NCBI RefSeq assembly: GCF_003609635.1
Contig: NZ_MCIA01000007.1
Location: 62,001-126,000, forward strand
Direction: 5' to 3'
Length of the DNA: 64,000 nt
Source: Lacrimispora algidixylanolytica
Lineage (GTDB): Bacteria; Bacillota; Clostridia; Lachnospirales; Lachnospiraceae
Shown here: in pieces, positions 9,810 through 18,821 of the stretch
Numbering within the stretch: position 1 is the stretch's first letter
Layout: every line of letters begins with the position of its first letter
Translations under genes and position numbers: made by a program
The notes under the pieces: generated by a model
What the model saw: the letters and a program-made list of their open reading frames with translations, nothing else
Database searches by the model: none
Told to the model about the DNA's origin: nothing

Positions 9810-9873
9810 TTCGACATTTTTGTGAAATCAGAAAAATTTGTAAAACAGACAGTACAAACAATTATTTGTCGAA
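9810..9873 (+). promoter_or_regulatory. Two Spo0A boxes upstream of spo0A
   Basis: An exact TGTCGAA lies at 9867-9873, and its reverse complement TTCGACA lies at 9810-9816. Both match the core Spo0A recognition sequence (established in Bacillus and Clostridium). They sit 98 and 155 bases before the spo0A start, consistent with autoregulation. AGGAATA at 9678-9684 resembles a SigH -35 but lacks a GAAT -10 at the right distance. The rest of the 9552-9970 gap holds a doubtful 62-codon frame (9714-9902) and no other gene. Confidence 0.6.
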
Positions 9874-9970
9874 TCATGCGATTGAATTCCATTGCGGCAT
9901 AAGCCAAGGCAAGATTATAATGGCTATACACTAGTTTTTTTATTTTAGGAATCAGGAGGAGAGTATTAAT

Positions 9971-10777
9971 ATGTCAGAAATCAGTATTGCAATTGCCGAT
10001 GATAACCTGCAGACATTGAATCTGCTGAACGATATACTGGAAGGAGAGGAGGATTTCCACGTTGTAGGAAGAGCGGATAATGGCGAAGATGCTTACAACA
10101 TGATCCTTAAAACAAATCCCGACGTTGTCTTATTGGATGTAATTATGCCGAGAATGGATGGAATAACAGTAATGGAACGGGTAAGGGGCAATGGATCTAT
10201 TACAAAGATTCCGTCGTTTATTATGGTAACAGCGGCAGGAAGCGAGAATATTACCGAAGATGCGTTTCGTATGGGAGCAAATTATTACATAATGAAACCA
10301 TTTAATAAGGAAATTATCGTCGATAAGGTTCGAAGAGTTGGTCAGAGAAAGGCGAAAGTACCAAGCTTACAGGGCATGAAAAAGGTGAAGCCTTATGTCA
10401 ATAAAACCGAATATATGGAGCAGAATCTGGAAAATGATGTAACACAGATGCTTCACGAAATTGGAATTCCTGCTCATATCAAAGGATACCAGTATCTTCG
10501 AGATGCAATTGTTATTTCTGTTCAGGACCAGGAGATGCTTACTTCTGTGACTAAGATTCTCTATCCATCCATTGCAAAAAGGCACCAGACAACACCGAGT
10601 AGAGTAGAAAGAGCCATCAGGCATGCCATTGAAGTGGCATGGAGCAGAGGCAAGATGGATACCATTAATGACTTGTTTGGTTATACGGTAAGTACTGGAA
10701 AAGGAAAACCGACGAATTCAGAGTTTATTGCATTGATTGCTGATAAAATACGACTAGATTACAAAAAACTTTCCTAA
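9971..10777 (+). CDS. spo0A: Sporulation master regulator Spo0A
   Basis: Response regulator that starts sporulation when phosphorylated. The receiver domain (residues 1-125) has the acidic pair D10-D11, the phosphoacceptor D56 ([13 protein letters not shown]) and the conserved lysine in YIMKPFN. The C-terminal Spo0A DNA-binding domain holds the recognition helix region [18 protein letters not shown]. At 268 aa it is the usual size. AGGAGG at 9955-9960 provides the SD. Two 0A boxes upstream suggest that it regulates itself. Confidence 0.97.
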   Translation: MSEISIAIADDNLQTLNLLNDILEGEEDFHVVGRADNGEDAYNMILKTNPDVVLLDVIMPRMDGITVMERVRGNGSITKIPSFIMVTAAGSENITEDAFRMGANYYIMKPFNKEIIVDKVRRVGQRKAKVPSLQGMKKVKPYVNKTEYMEQNLENDVTQMLHEIGIPAHIKGYQYLRDAIVISVQDQEMLTSVTKILYPSIAKRHQTTPSRVERAIRHAIEVAWSRGKMDTINDLFGYTVSTGKGKPTNSEFIALIADKIRLDYKKLS

Positions 10778-10803
10778 ACTTTCCTAAATATACGGAAAGA
10801 GAC

Positions 10804-10832
10804 TTTCTTATTTCCTTAAAATGAAGTATACT
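10804..10832 (+). promoter_or_regulatory. Possible glgA promoter
   Basis: TATACT at 10827-10832 is a good -10 element, with TTTCTT 17 bases upstream as a weak -35. It lies about 50 bases before the chosen glgA start. Confidence 0.35.
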
Positions 10833-10884
10833 ATAGACCAACAGATGCCGTCATTTGGGCGGTAAGGATAAGGGAGGTTTTTGG

Positions 10885-12330
10885 ATGAAGAAGATACTTT
10901 TCGTGGCATCAGAGGCGGTACCTTTTGTCAAAACAGGAGGACTTGCAGACGTTGTAGGTTCCCTTCCCAAGTGCTTTCAAAAGGAGCATTTTGATATTAG
11001 AGTCATGGTTCCCAAATACCTCTGCATAAAAGAAGAGCTGAGAAACCAGATGACCTATATAAACCATTTCTACATGGATTATCTGGATCAAAGCAGGTAT
11101 GTTGGAATTCTTCAGTATGTTCACGAGGGTATCACTTTTTATTTCATAGACAACGAAAGTTATTTTGGAGGTCCCAAACCATACGGGGACTGGTTGTATG
11201 ATTTGGAGAAATTCTGCTTTTTCTCAAGAGCAGCTTTATCCGCACTTCCGGTGATTGGATTTCAACCGGAAGTGGTACACTGCCACGATTGGCAGACTGC
11301 ACTTATTCCTATTCTGTTAAAAGATCGGTTTCATGATGGGGAATTTTTTTGCAACATGAAATCGGTGTTTACGATCCACAACTTAAAATTTCAGGGCGTA
11401 TGGGATGTAAAGACCATACAAAGGCTCACCTGCCTGCCGGATTATTATTTCACACCGGACAAATTGGAGGCTTATAAGGACGGTAACTTATTAAAGGGCG
11501 GCATCGTCTATGCGGATGCAATCACTACGGTAAGTGAAACCTATGCAAAGGAGATACAGATGCCTTTTTACGGAGAAGGTCTTGATGGCTTGATGCGTGC
11601 TAGGGCTGGTAGTCTCAGAGGGATTGTTAACGGGATTGATTACGATGAATTTGATCCTGAGAACGACACTTCTATTGTACAGAATTATAATTCTAAGAAC
11701 GTTCAAAAAGAGAAGGGAAAGAATAAAATAGCCCTTCAAAAAGAACTTGGTCTAGACCAGGATGAAACTAGGTTTATGGTCGGCATTGTATCAAGGCTGA
11801 CCGATCAAAAAGGACTTGATCTGATTCAGTGTGTCATTGATGAACTGTGTCAGGATAAGATTCAGCTAGTGATCCTTGGAACTGGTGATGAACGTTACGA
11901 GAATATGTTCCGTCATTATGCATGGAAGTATCCAGATAAGATATCTGCGAATATATATTATTCTGAGGCCATGTCCCACAAGATTTATGCGGCCTGTGAT
12001 GCGTTCCTTATGCCTTCCTTATTTGAACCGTGCGGACTTAGCCAGTTAATGGCACTTCGCTATGGGACCTTGCCGATTGTGAGGGAGACAGGTGGCTTAA
12101 AGGATACGGTAGAGCCATATAATGTATATGAAAAGAGCGGAACTGGCTTTTCCTTCTCCAATTATAATGCCCACGAAATGCTAGGGATCATTCGGTATGC
12201 GGAAAGCATCTTCTACGATAAAAATAAAGAGTGGAACGTGCTTGTCTGTCGTGCTATGAATAAAGATTTTTCATGGAAGACATCTGCCATGAAATATCAG
12301 GAGCTTTATGATTGGCTCCCTGGCTGCTAG
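10885..12330 (+). CDS. glgA: Glycogen synthase (ADP-glucose type)
   Basis: GT5 glucosyltransferase that extends alpha-1,4-glucan chains from ADP-glucose. The ATG at 10885 is preferred over the earlier frame start at 10855 because GGGAGG (10872-10877) precedes it and the protein then begins with the canonical MKKILFVASEAVPF. The ADP-glucose motif KTGGLADVVGSLP is near residue 18. The C-terminal PSLFEPCGLSQL loop contains the catalytic-type glutamate. At 481 aa it has family length. No other glg genes are nearby. Confidence 0.95.
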   Translation: MKKILFVASEAVPFVKTGGLADVVGSLPKCFQKEHFDIRVMVPKYLCIKEELRNQMTYINHFYMDYLDQSRYVGILQYVHEGITFYFIDNESYFGGPKPYGDWLYDLEKFCFFSRAALSALPVIGFQPEVVHCHDWQTALIPILLKDRFHDGEFFCNMKSVFTIHNLKFQGVWDVKTIQRLTCLPDYYFTPDKLEAYKDGNLLKGGIVYADAITTVSETYAKEIQMPFYGEGLDGLMRARAGSLRGIVNGIDYDEFDPENDTSIVQNYNSKNVQKEKGKNKIALQKELGLDQDETRFMVGIVSRLTDQKGLDLIQCVIDELCQDKIQLVILGTGDERYENMFRHYAWKYPDKISANIYYSEAMSHKIYAACDAFLMPSLFEPCGLSQLMALRYGTLPIVRETGGLKDTVEPYNVYEKSGTGFSFSNYNAHEMLGIIRYAESIFYDKNKEWNVLVCRAMNKDFSWKTSAMKYQELYDWLPGC

Positions 12331-12366
12331 CAGACGGATATTACAGAAAAGAAATGAGTGATTAAA

Positions 12367-12936
12367 ATGAAAAGCATGCATATCACCCAGGAAGAAAAAG
12401 ACAAAGCCCTTGAATGGGTGGAAGACTCTTCCTGGGTTAAGCTAGAAATTTACAACGAGGATTTGGAATATATGGAGTGTGTTAGAGATATCTTAGACAA
12501 TCCAGTATTTCAGTCCATGGATAACTTTATGCAACATGGAGATACTACCTGCAAAAACCACTGCATTCAAGTATCCTATATGAGCTATTGCGTCTGTAGA
12601 AGACTGGGCTGGGACTATCGTGAGGTTGCCAGAGCTGGTCTTCTTCATGATTTGTTTTTGTATGATTGGCATACCCATGCCAGAGAAACTGGAGAACGTT
12701 TCCATGGTTTTACCCATCCGAGGGCTGCGCTGAACAATGCAGTCAAATACTTTGAATTAACAGAAAATGAAAAAGACATGATCCTGCGCCATATGTGGCC
12801 TCTGACCCCGATTCCGCCTAAGAGCCGGGGGGGATTGGTTATCGTTTATTCGGATAAATTCTGCGGTCTCGTAGAAACCGTGGCCAGGTTTAAGCGTTGG
12901 TTTTTATTTAGCGTTGGTTGGAAAAGTACGGCATAA
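12367..12936 (+). CDS. HD-domain phosphohydrolase family protein
   Basis: HD-superfamily protein with the metal-binding pattern H...HD...H: KNHCIQVSYMSYCVCR, then LLHDLFLYDWH, then a later histidine in MILRHMWPLTP. Related clostridial proteins are annotated as HDIG or HD domain phosphohydrolases; the substrate is unknown. The start is uncertain: GTG 12358 and ATG 12367 are in frame and neither has a strong SD. The C-terminus (FLFSVGWKSTA) is short and might reflect local drift. It follows glgA by 36 bases and may share its transcript. Confidence 0.75.
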   Translation: MKSMHITQEEKDKALEWVEDSSWVKLEIYNEDLEYMECVRDILDNPVFQSMDNFMQHGDTTCKNHCIQVSYMSYCVCRRLGWDYREVARAGLLHDLFLYDWHTHARETGERFHGFTHPRAALNNAVKYFELTENEKDMILRHMWPLTPIPPKSRGGLVIVYSDKFCGLVETVARFKRWFLFSVGWKSTA

Positions 12937-12949
12937 GATGGAGGAAACC

Positions 12950-13408
12950 ATGAATTATTGGGATGATATACTGGGAAACCAGGTTTTAGTAAGCGCTGTC
13001 GCAGCTTGGACGCTCGCTCAGTTTTTAAAGACACTGATTGATATGGCACTCAACAAAAATTTTAATCCAGAGAGGCTTGTGGGCTCCGGGGGAATGCCCA
13101 GTTCCCACTCCTCAACGGTTTGTGCATTGACAACCGCCGCCAGCTACCGCTATGGTGTCGGTTCTTTTGAATTTGCGATCTGCTTCGTTCTTTCCATGAT
13201 TGTGATGTATGATGCCATGGGAGTCCGCAGGGAAACTGGAAAGCAGGCGAAATTATTAAACAGCATATTACTTGAAAATCCTTTGAAATTAAAAGGAGAG
13301 CTAATACAAGAAACATTAAAGGAATATGTGGGGCACACTCCACTGCAAGTGGCAGCGGGAGCACTCCTTGGCATACTCCTTACCCTGTTTTTGGCACAAT
13401 TTTATTAA
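12950..13408 (+). CDS. DUF212 (divergent PAP2) family membrane protein
   Basis: Small integral membrane protein of the divergent PAP2 / acid phosphatase-like family. The ATG at 12950 is preferred because GGAGG (12940-12944) sits 5 bases upstream; in-frame starts at 12914 and 12938 lack this. The family motif GGMPSSHSSTVCALTTA is near residues 43-59, and MYDAMGVRRETGKQA is the second conserved block. Four or so hydrophobic helices are visible. The related PAP2 enzymes act on lipid phosphates; the substrate here is unknown. 152 aa. Confidence 0.85.
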   Translation: MNYWDDILGNQVLVSAVAAWTLAQFLKTLIDMALNKNFNPERLVGSGGMPSSHSSTVCALTTAASYRYGVGSFEFAICFVLSMIVMYDAMGVRRETGKQAKLLNSILLENPLKLKGELIQETLKEYVGHTPLQVAAGALLGILLTLFLAQFY

Positions 13409-13448
13409 TAAAACAGCTATGTTTCCGTGAATCGTAAGAAATTACGCC

Positions 13449-13477
13449 TTGATTTCTTAAGATATCCATATTATACT
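13449..13477 (+). promoter_or_regulatory. SigA-type promoter before the CmpB-like gene
   Basis: TTGATT (13449-13454), a 17-base spacer and TATACT (13472-13477) lie 37 bases upstream of the next start codon. Confidence 0.55.
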
Positions 13478-13513
13478 TTAACAAGTTCAAAAATTGTCAA
13501 ATTTGGAGGTAAA

Positions 13514-14077
13514 ATGGGTATGTCGATTTATCACAGGATTATTTGTTTCTTCCTGTTCAGCTTTCTTGGATACCTTCTTGAATGTGTTGTGCTCAGTTAT
13601 GAAAATAAAAGACTTGTAATTAATCGCGGTTTTGGACACGGCCCCTTCTGTATCATTTACGGATTCGGAGCCATGGGAGCCATGATTCTTTTAAAGCCTC
13701 TTTCCGATAATCTACTTCTGTTATATCTAGCGTCAGCGATGATGGCTACCATCATGGAGCTTATAACAGCACGTATGATGATTAAGTTGTTTGGTTCCTT
13801 CTGGTGGGATTATAGCAGGAAGAAACTTAACTACAAGGGTATTATCTGTATGGAGAGCACCATTGCCTGGGGATTTTTGGGAATTTTCTATTTCTACTTC
13901 CTAGATGGATTTGTAAATCAGATGGCAGGAGTTGTTCCAGAGCAGTTGGAGCGCTTCGTAGCACTCAGTCTTTTAACATTTTATATGGCTGATTTTATTT
14001 ATACAATGAGATTGCAGCTTAAGTCATCTTGTGACGAAGACGATGCAACATTGATTGGTCGTTTGAAAGTATATTAA
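13514..14077 (+). CDS. Putative ABC-transporter type IV / CmpB family membrane protein
   Basis: Integral membrane protein of the family annotated as putative ABC transporter permease (PF06541 type), common in Lachnospiraceae. The family pattern FFLFSFLGYLLECV, GFGHGPFCIIYGFGAMG and the later WWDYSRKKLNYKG are all visible. Five or so membrane helices are apparent. GGAGG at 13505-13509 could serve ATG 13514 (4-base gap) or ATG 13520 (10-base gap). No ATPase partner is adjacent, so a transport role is only a family label. 187 aa from 13514. Confidence 0.78.
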   Translation: MGMSIYHRIICFFLFSFLGYLLECVVLSYENKRLVINRGFGHGPFCIIYGFGAMGAMILLKPLSDNLLLLYLASAMMATIMELITARMMIKLFGSFWWDYSRKKLNYKGIICMESTIAWGFLGIFYFYFLDGFVNQMAGVVPEQLERFVALSLLTFYMADFIYTMRLQLKSSCDEDDATLIGRLKVY

Positions 14078-14083
14078 TGAATG

Positions 14084-14106
14084 GCGGGATTCGATTCGGG
14101 TCCCGC
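14084..14106 (+). terminator. Hairpin between the CmpB-like gene and maf
   Basis: GCGGGA (14084-14089) pairs with TCCCGC (14101-14106), followed by TTATTTGT. It is a weak terminator or RNA-processing hairpin. Confidence 0.4.
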
Positions 14107-14139
14107 TTATTTGTACGTTTAAAAACAGGGAGGACGATT

Positions 14140-14739
14140 ATGAAACGAATGATGAAACTTGTGCTGGCATCTGCTTCTCCACGAAGAAAAGAGCTTCTTG
14201 CCCAAATTGGAATCACCCCTTTTATTGAGCCAAGCACCATAGTAGAAAAGGTTACTTCTACCGTTCCCGAAGAGGTGGTTTTAGAACTTTCTAGTCAGAA
14301 AGCACAGGATGTGGCGCAACATCAGGAGGCAGGTACCATTGTCATTGGAGCAGATACCGTAGTTGCCCTAGATGGTCAGATACTATTAAAGCCCGTAAGT
14401 CACGAAGATGCTTATCGGATGCTTTCCATGCTGCAAGGCAGGAATCATCAGGTATATACCGGTGTGACTATGGTTTCTTGTGGACAACGGGAGAATAAAG
14501 TAAAGTCGTTTGTGGAAAAGACTGAAGTCACGGTATATCCTATGTCGGAAGAAGAGATAAAAGCGTATGCCTTTAGTGAAGAACCAATGGATAAAGCAGG
14601 AGCTTATGGAATCCAGGGTAACTACGCAGCGTTTGTCAAGGGAATTACTGGGGATTATAATAATGTAGTAGGGTTACCTGTAGGACGAGTGTATCAGGAA
14701 ATGAAATGGATGCTTGAACAGGAGGGGAATAATGATTAA
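14140..14739 (+). CDS. maf: Maf family nucleotide pyrophosphatase
   Basis: House-cleaning enzyme hydrolysing non-canonical or dTTP/UTP-type nucleoside triphosphates; historically named septum formation inhibitor. The ATG at 14140 has GGGAGG 6 bases upstream; the longer frame from 14077 has no such site. Motifs are LASASPRRKELLAQIG at the N-terminus, GADTVVALDG in the middle, and DKAGAYGIQG toward the C-terminus. At 199 aa it has standard length. It overlaps the following HAD gene by 8 bases. Confidence 0.95.
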   Translation: MKRMMKLVLASASPRRKELLAQIGITPFIEPSTIVEKVTSTVPEEVVLELSSQKAQDVAQHQEAGTIVIGADTVVALDGQILLKPVSHEDAYRMLSMLQGRNHQVYTGVTMVSCGQRENKVKSFVEKTEVTVYPMSEEEIKAYAFSEEPMDKAGAYGIQGNYAAFVKGITGDYNNVVGLPVGRVYQEMKWMLEQEGNND

Positions 14740-15517
14740 GCTGATAACATCGGATATCGATGGAACCTTAGTTCCGGACGGATACAACGAAATCAATCCA
14801 GAGCTTTTTGATGTGATATTAAAGCTTCGGGCAAAAGGAATCCAGTTTGCTGCTGCAAGTGGACGCCAATGGGCAAGCATTGAATCTATTTTTGATCCTG
14901 TGAAAGAAAAGATTTTTTATTTGTCAGATAACGGAGCTTACGTAGGCTGCCACGGAAGAAATTTATTTATCAATACCATTGAGCTAGAAACCATTATGGA
15001 TATGGTGAAGGAAGTTCGTAAGATAGAAGGCTTAGATGTTATGGTGAGTGGTCCTGATGTGGTGTATCTTGAGACCAAAGATCAGGAATTCTTAGACTGG
15101 TTGATCCACGGCTATAAGTTTAAGGCACAGTGGGTTGAGGATCTGACAAAAGTGGAATCAGAATTTATTAAGGTATCCGTATACCGCAAATCAGATGTGG
15201 AAGAGAATACCAGAATGCTTCGCACGATGTTTAAAGACCGTTTGAAGATGACCATATCAGGCGATATGTGGATGGATTGCATGAGACCAGGGATCAACAA
15301 AGGACAGGCAGTCAAGCTTCTTCAAGATAGCCTTTCAATCAAACCAGAAGAAACCATGGCTTTTGGTGATCAGTTGAATGATATTGAGATGCTTCAACAG
15401 GCGTATTATAGCTTCGCAGTAGGAAATGCCAGAGAAGAAGTAAAGAATGCGGCTAGTTTCCAAACGGATCTTAATATCAACGACGGAGTATTAAAAATAC
15501 TGAAGCTGCTTTTGTAG
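14732..15517 (+). CDS. HAD superfamily (Cof-type) phosphatase
   Basis: Cytoplasmic phosphatase of the Cof/YkrA subfamily acting on small phosphorylated metabolites. HAD motif I is DIDGTL at residues 7-12 with nucleophile Asp and acid/base Asp. Motif II is in the AASGRQW region, motif III is the lysine in RPGINKGQAV, and motif IV is AFGDQLNDIEML. The ATG at 14732 is inside the maf 3' end and is preceded by GGAGGGG. 261 aa. The substrate cannot be told from the sequence. Confidence 0.92.
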   Translation: MIKLITSDIDGTLVPDGYNEINPELFDVILKLRAKGIQFAAASGRQWASIESIFDPVKEKIFYLSDNGAYVGCHGRNLFINTIELETIMDMVKEVRKIEGLDVMVSGPDVVYLETKDQEFLDWLIHGYKFKAQWVEDLTKVESEFIKVSVYRKSDVEENTRMLRTMFKDRLKMTISGDMWMDCMRPGINKGQAVKLLQDSLSIKPEETMAFGDQLNDIEMLQQAYYSFAVGNAREEVKNAASFQTDLNINDGVLKILKLLL

Positions 15518-15536
15518 CAAGGAAAGAGGGAAGCTC

Positions 15537-16508
15537 GTGAAAGGTGATAAAAAACGAAGAGGAAAGACATTCCTGGCTGTTTTGGCACTTATTGCTCTGC
15601 TTACCGGTTGTAAGGCAGATATTCCTATTGTTTCTGAGATTGCAGAAACAAAGGCATATACACTGCCTCAGTCTATGATTATCCTGGCAACGGAGAGAAA
15701 CCGGTACCAAACCATTTATACCAGCCAAATTTGGGGCATTGACCTGCCAGGAGACCAGAATTTTGAGACTTATCTGGTAGATCAGGTAAAAGAATTTCTT
15801 CAGGAAATGAAGATTATGAATCTTCTGGCAGAAAATAAGGGCGTTACGCTAACCAGCGGAGAAAAAGAAGCGGTGCGTAAAGCTTCAGATGAATACTTTG
15901 AGTCATTGACAAAAGAAGATATCACTTATATGAAAGTGACAAAAGAAGACGTCAAAACCATGTATGAACAGTATTACCTGTCCAATAAGGTTGTTACAGA
16001 ATTGACCAAGGATATGAATCTGGAGATCAGCGATAGTGAAGCAAAAGTCATTATAATCGATCAAATTGTTTTAAAGGATAAGGAACAGGCGGATCATGTG
16101 CGATCACTGGCGACAGTGGAAGGTGCTGATTTTTCTGCCCTAGCGAGAGAGTATTCCATTGAGGAAACAATGGAACGTCATATCGGAAGGGGAGAAGTTT
16201 CAAAACCCTATGAAGAGGCTGTGTTTGCCCTGTTAGCAGAAGAAATTAGTCCTGTAGTAGAAGACAAAGGCAAGTATTATATCATCAAATGCGTCAATGA
16301 TTATGATGAGACGGCGACCCAAGAAAGAAAATCCGGATTGTACCGGACACGGAAAAAGGAAGCATTTGATCAGATCTATAACAAATATAAAGAAGAACAT
16401 CCAGTTACTTTTAGCAATGAAATATGGAAAGATGTGAAGTTTTCAAAGGAAGATAAAACCACAACCACTAACTTTTTTGAAATTTACAAAAAACATGTAA
16501 CAGATTGA
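15537..16508 (+). CDS. PrsA-like peptidyl-prolyl isomerase lipoprotein
   Basis: Probable extracytoplasmic foldase. The GTG start has the SD AAGAGGG upstream. A basic N-terminus and hydrophobic stretch end in the lipobox LTGC (cysteine near residue 25), so it should be lipid-anchored outside the membrane. A helical SurA/PrsA-type N-domain is followed by a parvulin-like segment (about 175-250: DHVRSLATVEGADFSALAREYS, then GEVSKPYEEAVFAL) that matches the PpiC pattern. 323 aa. A role in folding secreted proteins is inferred from the family. Confidence 0.8.
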   Translation: MKGDKKRRGKTFLAVLALIALLTGCKADIPIVSEIAETKAYTLPQSMIILATERNRYQTIYTSQIWGIDLPGDQNFETYLVDQVKEFLQEMKIMNLLAENKGVTLTSGEKEAVRKASDEYFESLTKEDITYMKVTKEDVKTMYEQYYLSNKVVTELTKDMNLEISDSEAKVIIIDQIVLKDKEQADHVRSLATVEGADFSALAREYSIEETMERHIGRGEVSKPYEEAVFALLAEEISPVVEDKGKYYIIKCVNDYDETATQERKSGLYRTRKKEAFDQIYNKYKEEHPVTFSNEIWKDVKFSKEDKTTTTNFFEIYKKHVTD

Positions 16509-16535
16509 TAAAAAGAAAGGACGGGCAAAAAGCAA

Positions 16536-16772
16536 ATGAGCCAGAGAGATACGATTCAAAGAAAAAGCCACAGCCGAAGACGCAGACAAAGCCGTGGGCG
16601 GGATGTTTTTGGAGGTGTCATACTATTTTTGATTGTATTCATTCTATTTGCAGGTGTGATTGCCGGTGGAGTTTATGGTTATCGATACTGGGAGGGTAAC
16701 CGGACGTCTAATTTGCCTTTGGAAACCAGCCGGGAGGTAGTTCCGGAAACCATGCAGGGAAATAAAAAATAA
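16536..16772 (+). CDS. Small single-pass membrane protein, unknown function
   Basis: A 78-aa protein with a very basic N-terminus (KSHSRRRRQSRGR), one hydrophobic helix at about residues 24-46, and a short acidic/threonine-rich tail. Topology is probably N-in. It begins 27 bases after the foldase gene and likely shares its transcript. The overlapping frame at 16505-16699 is judged a shadow. A partner role with the foldase is possible but only suggested by position. Confidence 0.6.
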   Translation: MSQRDTIQRKSHSRRRRQSRGRDVFGGVILFLIVFILFAGVIAGGVYGYRYWEGNRTSNLPLETSREVVPETMQGNKK

Positions 16773-16817
16773 GAAATAATAAAACAGATTAGTAAATGTC
16801 TTTATTGTTTCATAAGC

Positions 16818-16856
16818 AGTGCCACAATTGACCACTAAGGAGTCAGTTGTGGCACT
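16818..16856. terminator. Bidirectional terminator between convergent genes
   Basis: AGTGCCACAA (16818-16827) pairs with TTGTGGCACT (16847-16856), with extra pairing inward and TTTCTTTTATT on the right. It separates the + strand foldase unit from the - strand aminopeptidase. Confidence 0.85.
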
Positions 16857-16876
16857 TTTCTTTTATTGTTGATCTA

Positions 16877-18163
16877 TTAAGCCTGGAAGAAGGCTATGGT
16901 TAGCTTTACAAGTGCTTCCTGGTCACTGGCACTCATAACTTCTCTTGCAGAATGCATGGCCAGTATAGGAACACCTACATCAACGGTGCGCATGGTAAGC
17001 AGGGTAGAGGATATGCTGCCTAGAGTGGAGCCACCTCTGATATCGGAACGATTGGAGAATTTGCGATATGGGATATCTTTGGCACGGCAGATTCCCTCAA
17101 TAACTCCAGTGCTTGTGGCATCAGTGGCATAGGATTGGCTGGCGGCAAGCTTAATGGCTACACCGTCTCCCATCATGATCTGGTTTTTAATGTCGCATTT
17201 CTCCATATGATTTGGGTGGATAGCATGGGCAACGTCCATGGAGAGAAGGAAACCACCTAAGAGCCCATTTATAAAGGTTTCTCTGCTATAACCTAAGGAC
17301 AAATAGATCTTCTCCAGAACACGCTCTGTAATGGCAGAGGAGGCACCTTGTTTTGTGTGGTTTCCGATCTCTTCGTTATCATATAAGATAACAGCATGGA
17401 TTCCTTCTTTGCAGGTGGATTCCACGATTCCGTTTAAACAAGCATGAACTGAGGTTATGTTGTCCAGACGGGGAGCGGAATAGAACTCTTCTTGTAAGCC
17501 CAATAAACTTCCAGATTCCCAGTTATAGATGTAGATCTCATAATCTAAAATATCTGTCTTCTCAACTCCGGCTTCTTTTGCCAGGGCTTCAAGGAAAAAG
17601 TCCTTCCGGCTTAATTCATCGGTAATTCTGGTGATCAAAGGAAGCATATCCACCTGGGCATTGATAGGAACACCCTCGTTAGCATTACGGTTCATATGAA
17701 TGGCTACACTTGGAACTGTAAGCACGGGTCTTGCAAAATCTACAAATATGGTCTTTGGTTCCATTAAAGAGGAGCCCTTAACGGATACCTTTCCGGCCAT
17801 AGAAAGAGGGCGGTCAAACCAGGTGTTAAGAAGTGGACCGCCGTAGACCTCTATGTTTAGTTTTCCGTAGTCTAGTGAGGTTACTTCCGGATATGGCTTA
17901 ACTTTTAAGCAGGGCCAGTCTGTATGGGAAGCTGCCAGACGAAGGGAAGGAGAGTCTGTAAGTTCTTCTCCTATGGAGAATGCAATCAGGCTGGAATCAA
18001 AAACGTTTATATAATAGGATTCTCCTTTTATAAGCTTCCATGTGGCGGAAAGGGGTAGCTCATGAAAGCCAGCGTCTGATAACTGCTTTGATGCTGCCAT
18101 AATACAATGATAGGGAGAAACGGATGCTGCAACCAGTGAATCTAATTGTTTGATGATAGTCAT
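16877..18163 (-). CDS. M18 family aminopeptidase
   Basis: Dinuclear zinc aminopeptidase of the aspartyl aminopeptidase (M18) family, cytoplasmic. Ligand motifs are AASHTDWP near residue 82, LYDNEEIGN (catalytic Glu and ligand Glu), SMDVAHAIHPNHMEK, and GGSTLGSISST near the C-terminus. At 428 aa it matches the bacterial members. On the - strand, TATAAT with a weak TTCCAA 17 bases upstream lies just ahead of the start (about 18205-18240). It is a single-gene unit. Confidence 0.94.
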   Translation of the reverse strand: MTIIKQLDSLVAASVSPYHCIMAASKQLSDAGFHELPLSATWKLIKGESYYINVFDSSLIAFSIGEELTDSPSLRLAASHTDWPCLKVKPYPEVTSLDYGKLNIEVYGGPLLNTWFDRPLSMAGKVSVKGSSLMEPKTIFVDFARPVLTVPSVAIHMNRNANEGVPINAQVDMLPLITRITDELSRKDFFLEALAKEAGVEKTDILDYEIYIYNWESGSLLGLQEEFYSAPRLDNITSVHACLNGIVESTCKEGIHAVILYDNEEIGNHTKQGASSAITERVLEKIYLSLGYSRETFINGLLGGFLLSMDVAHAIHPNHMEKCDIKNQIMMGDGVAIKLAASQSYATDATSTGVIEGICRAKDIPYRKFSNRSDIRGGSTLGSISSTLLTMRTVDVGVPILAMHSAREVMSASDQEALVKLTIAFFQA

Positions 18164-18254
18164 ATGATAACCTCTTTTCTAACCTCTTTGTTGGTACCTA
18201 AATGAAACTGTTTCTGTTATTATAACATATAAGATTGTTGTTTGGAATCCTCCG

Positions 18255-18284
18255 TTGACAGAGGATGAGAATCCGTTGTATAGT
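18255..18284 (+). promoter_or_regulatory. SigA-type promoter of the DUF5721-like gene
   Basis: TTGACA (18255-18260), 18-base spacer, TATAGT (18279-18284), 35 bases before ATG 18319. Confidence 0.6.
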
Positions 18285-18318
18285 AAACGAAGAACAATCA
18301 TGAATAGGAGATTATGTT

Positions 18319-18816
18319 ATGATTTCAGTGAAAATTGAGGATATCAAATCCTTTACCTCCAAGCTGTTCGTAGGGGAAGTGTTCGATCACTTTCTTGTTA
18401 AGGAGGTTTCTGTTTCTACCTATAATATATTTACCATAGATGGAACTATTAAAAATGGATATTACTCCAAAGAAGAGATGGAGGAGCAGGGCATAGGAAC
18501 ATACTCAACCTGGACCGCTCTTAAGCCCTTTTGCTTTTCTATGGTTAAGGGGAAGCGGTTGCCTACAAGCTTCCGCATTATTTTATTAATGCCAGAGGAT
18601 GAGACGGAGCGGTTTCTCTCAACAAAAAACATAGGATTTCCCAAGGAACAAGTAAAAGGACTTTATGTGAATATACGTTATGAGGATGAAAAGTTGACTT
18701 GCATTACAGGAACCTCAGTTTCTGTGTTCACCATGGATAAGACTCTTGATGAAGAATGGGATAACGGATTTAAAGGTTTTTTAAAGCAAAATCAGATTCC
18801 ATTTGAGGAAGAATGA
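18319..18816 (+). CDS. DUF5721-like conserved protein
   Basis: A 165-aa soluble protein without a signal peptide or membrane helix. It begins MISVKIEDIKSFTSKLF and resembles a family of unknown function restricted to Lachnospiraceae that I recall as DUF5721; this label is from memory. No catalytic motif stands out. It has its own promoter and ends in the CIRCE-like hairpin that precedes htpG. AGGAG at 18306-18310 is the SD. Confidence 0.65.
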   Translation: MISVKIEDIKSFTSKLFVGEVFDHFLVKEVSVSTYNIFTIDGTIKNGYYSKEEMEEQGIGTYSTWTALKPFCFSMVKGKRLPTSFRIILLMPEDETERFLSTKNIGFPKEQVKGLYVNIRYEDEKLTCITGTSVSVFTMDKTLDEEWDNGFKGFLKQNQIPFEEE

Positions 18817-18821
18817 CATTA

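Noticed and set aside
9714-9902. 62-codon + strand frame upstream of spo0A
   Set aside because: It has an AGGGAG-like site, but the composition is unlike a protein and it overlaps both Spo0A boxes; more likely a regulatory region.
16505-16699. 64-codon frame overlapping the small membrane protein gene
   Set aside because: The alternative frame at 16536 gives a proper transmembrane protein; this one has Cys/Trp-rich chance composition.
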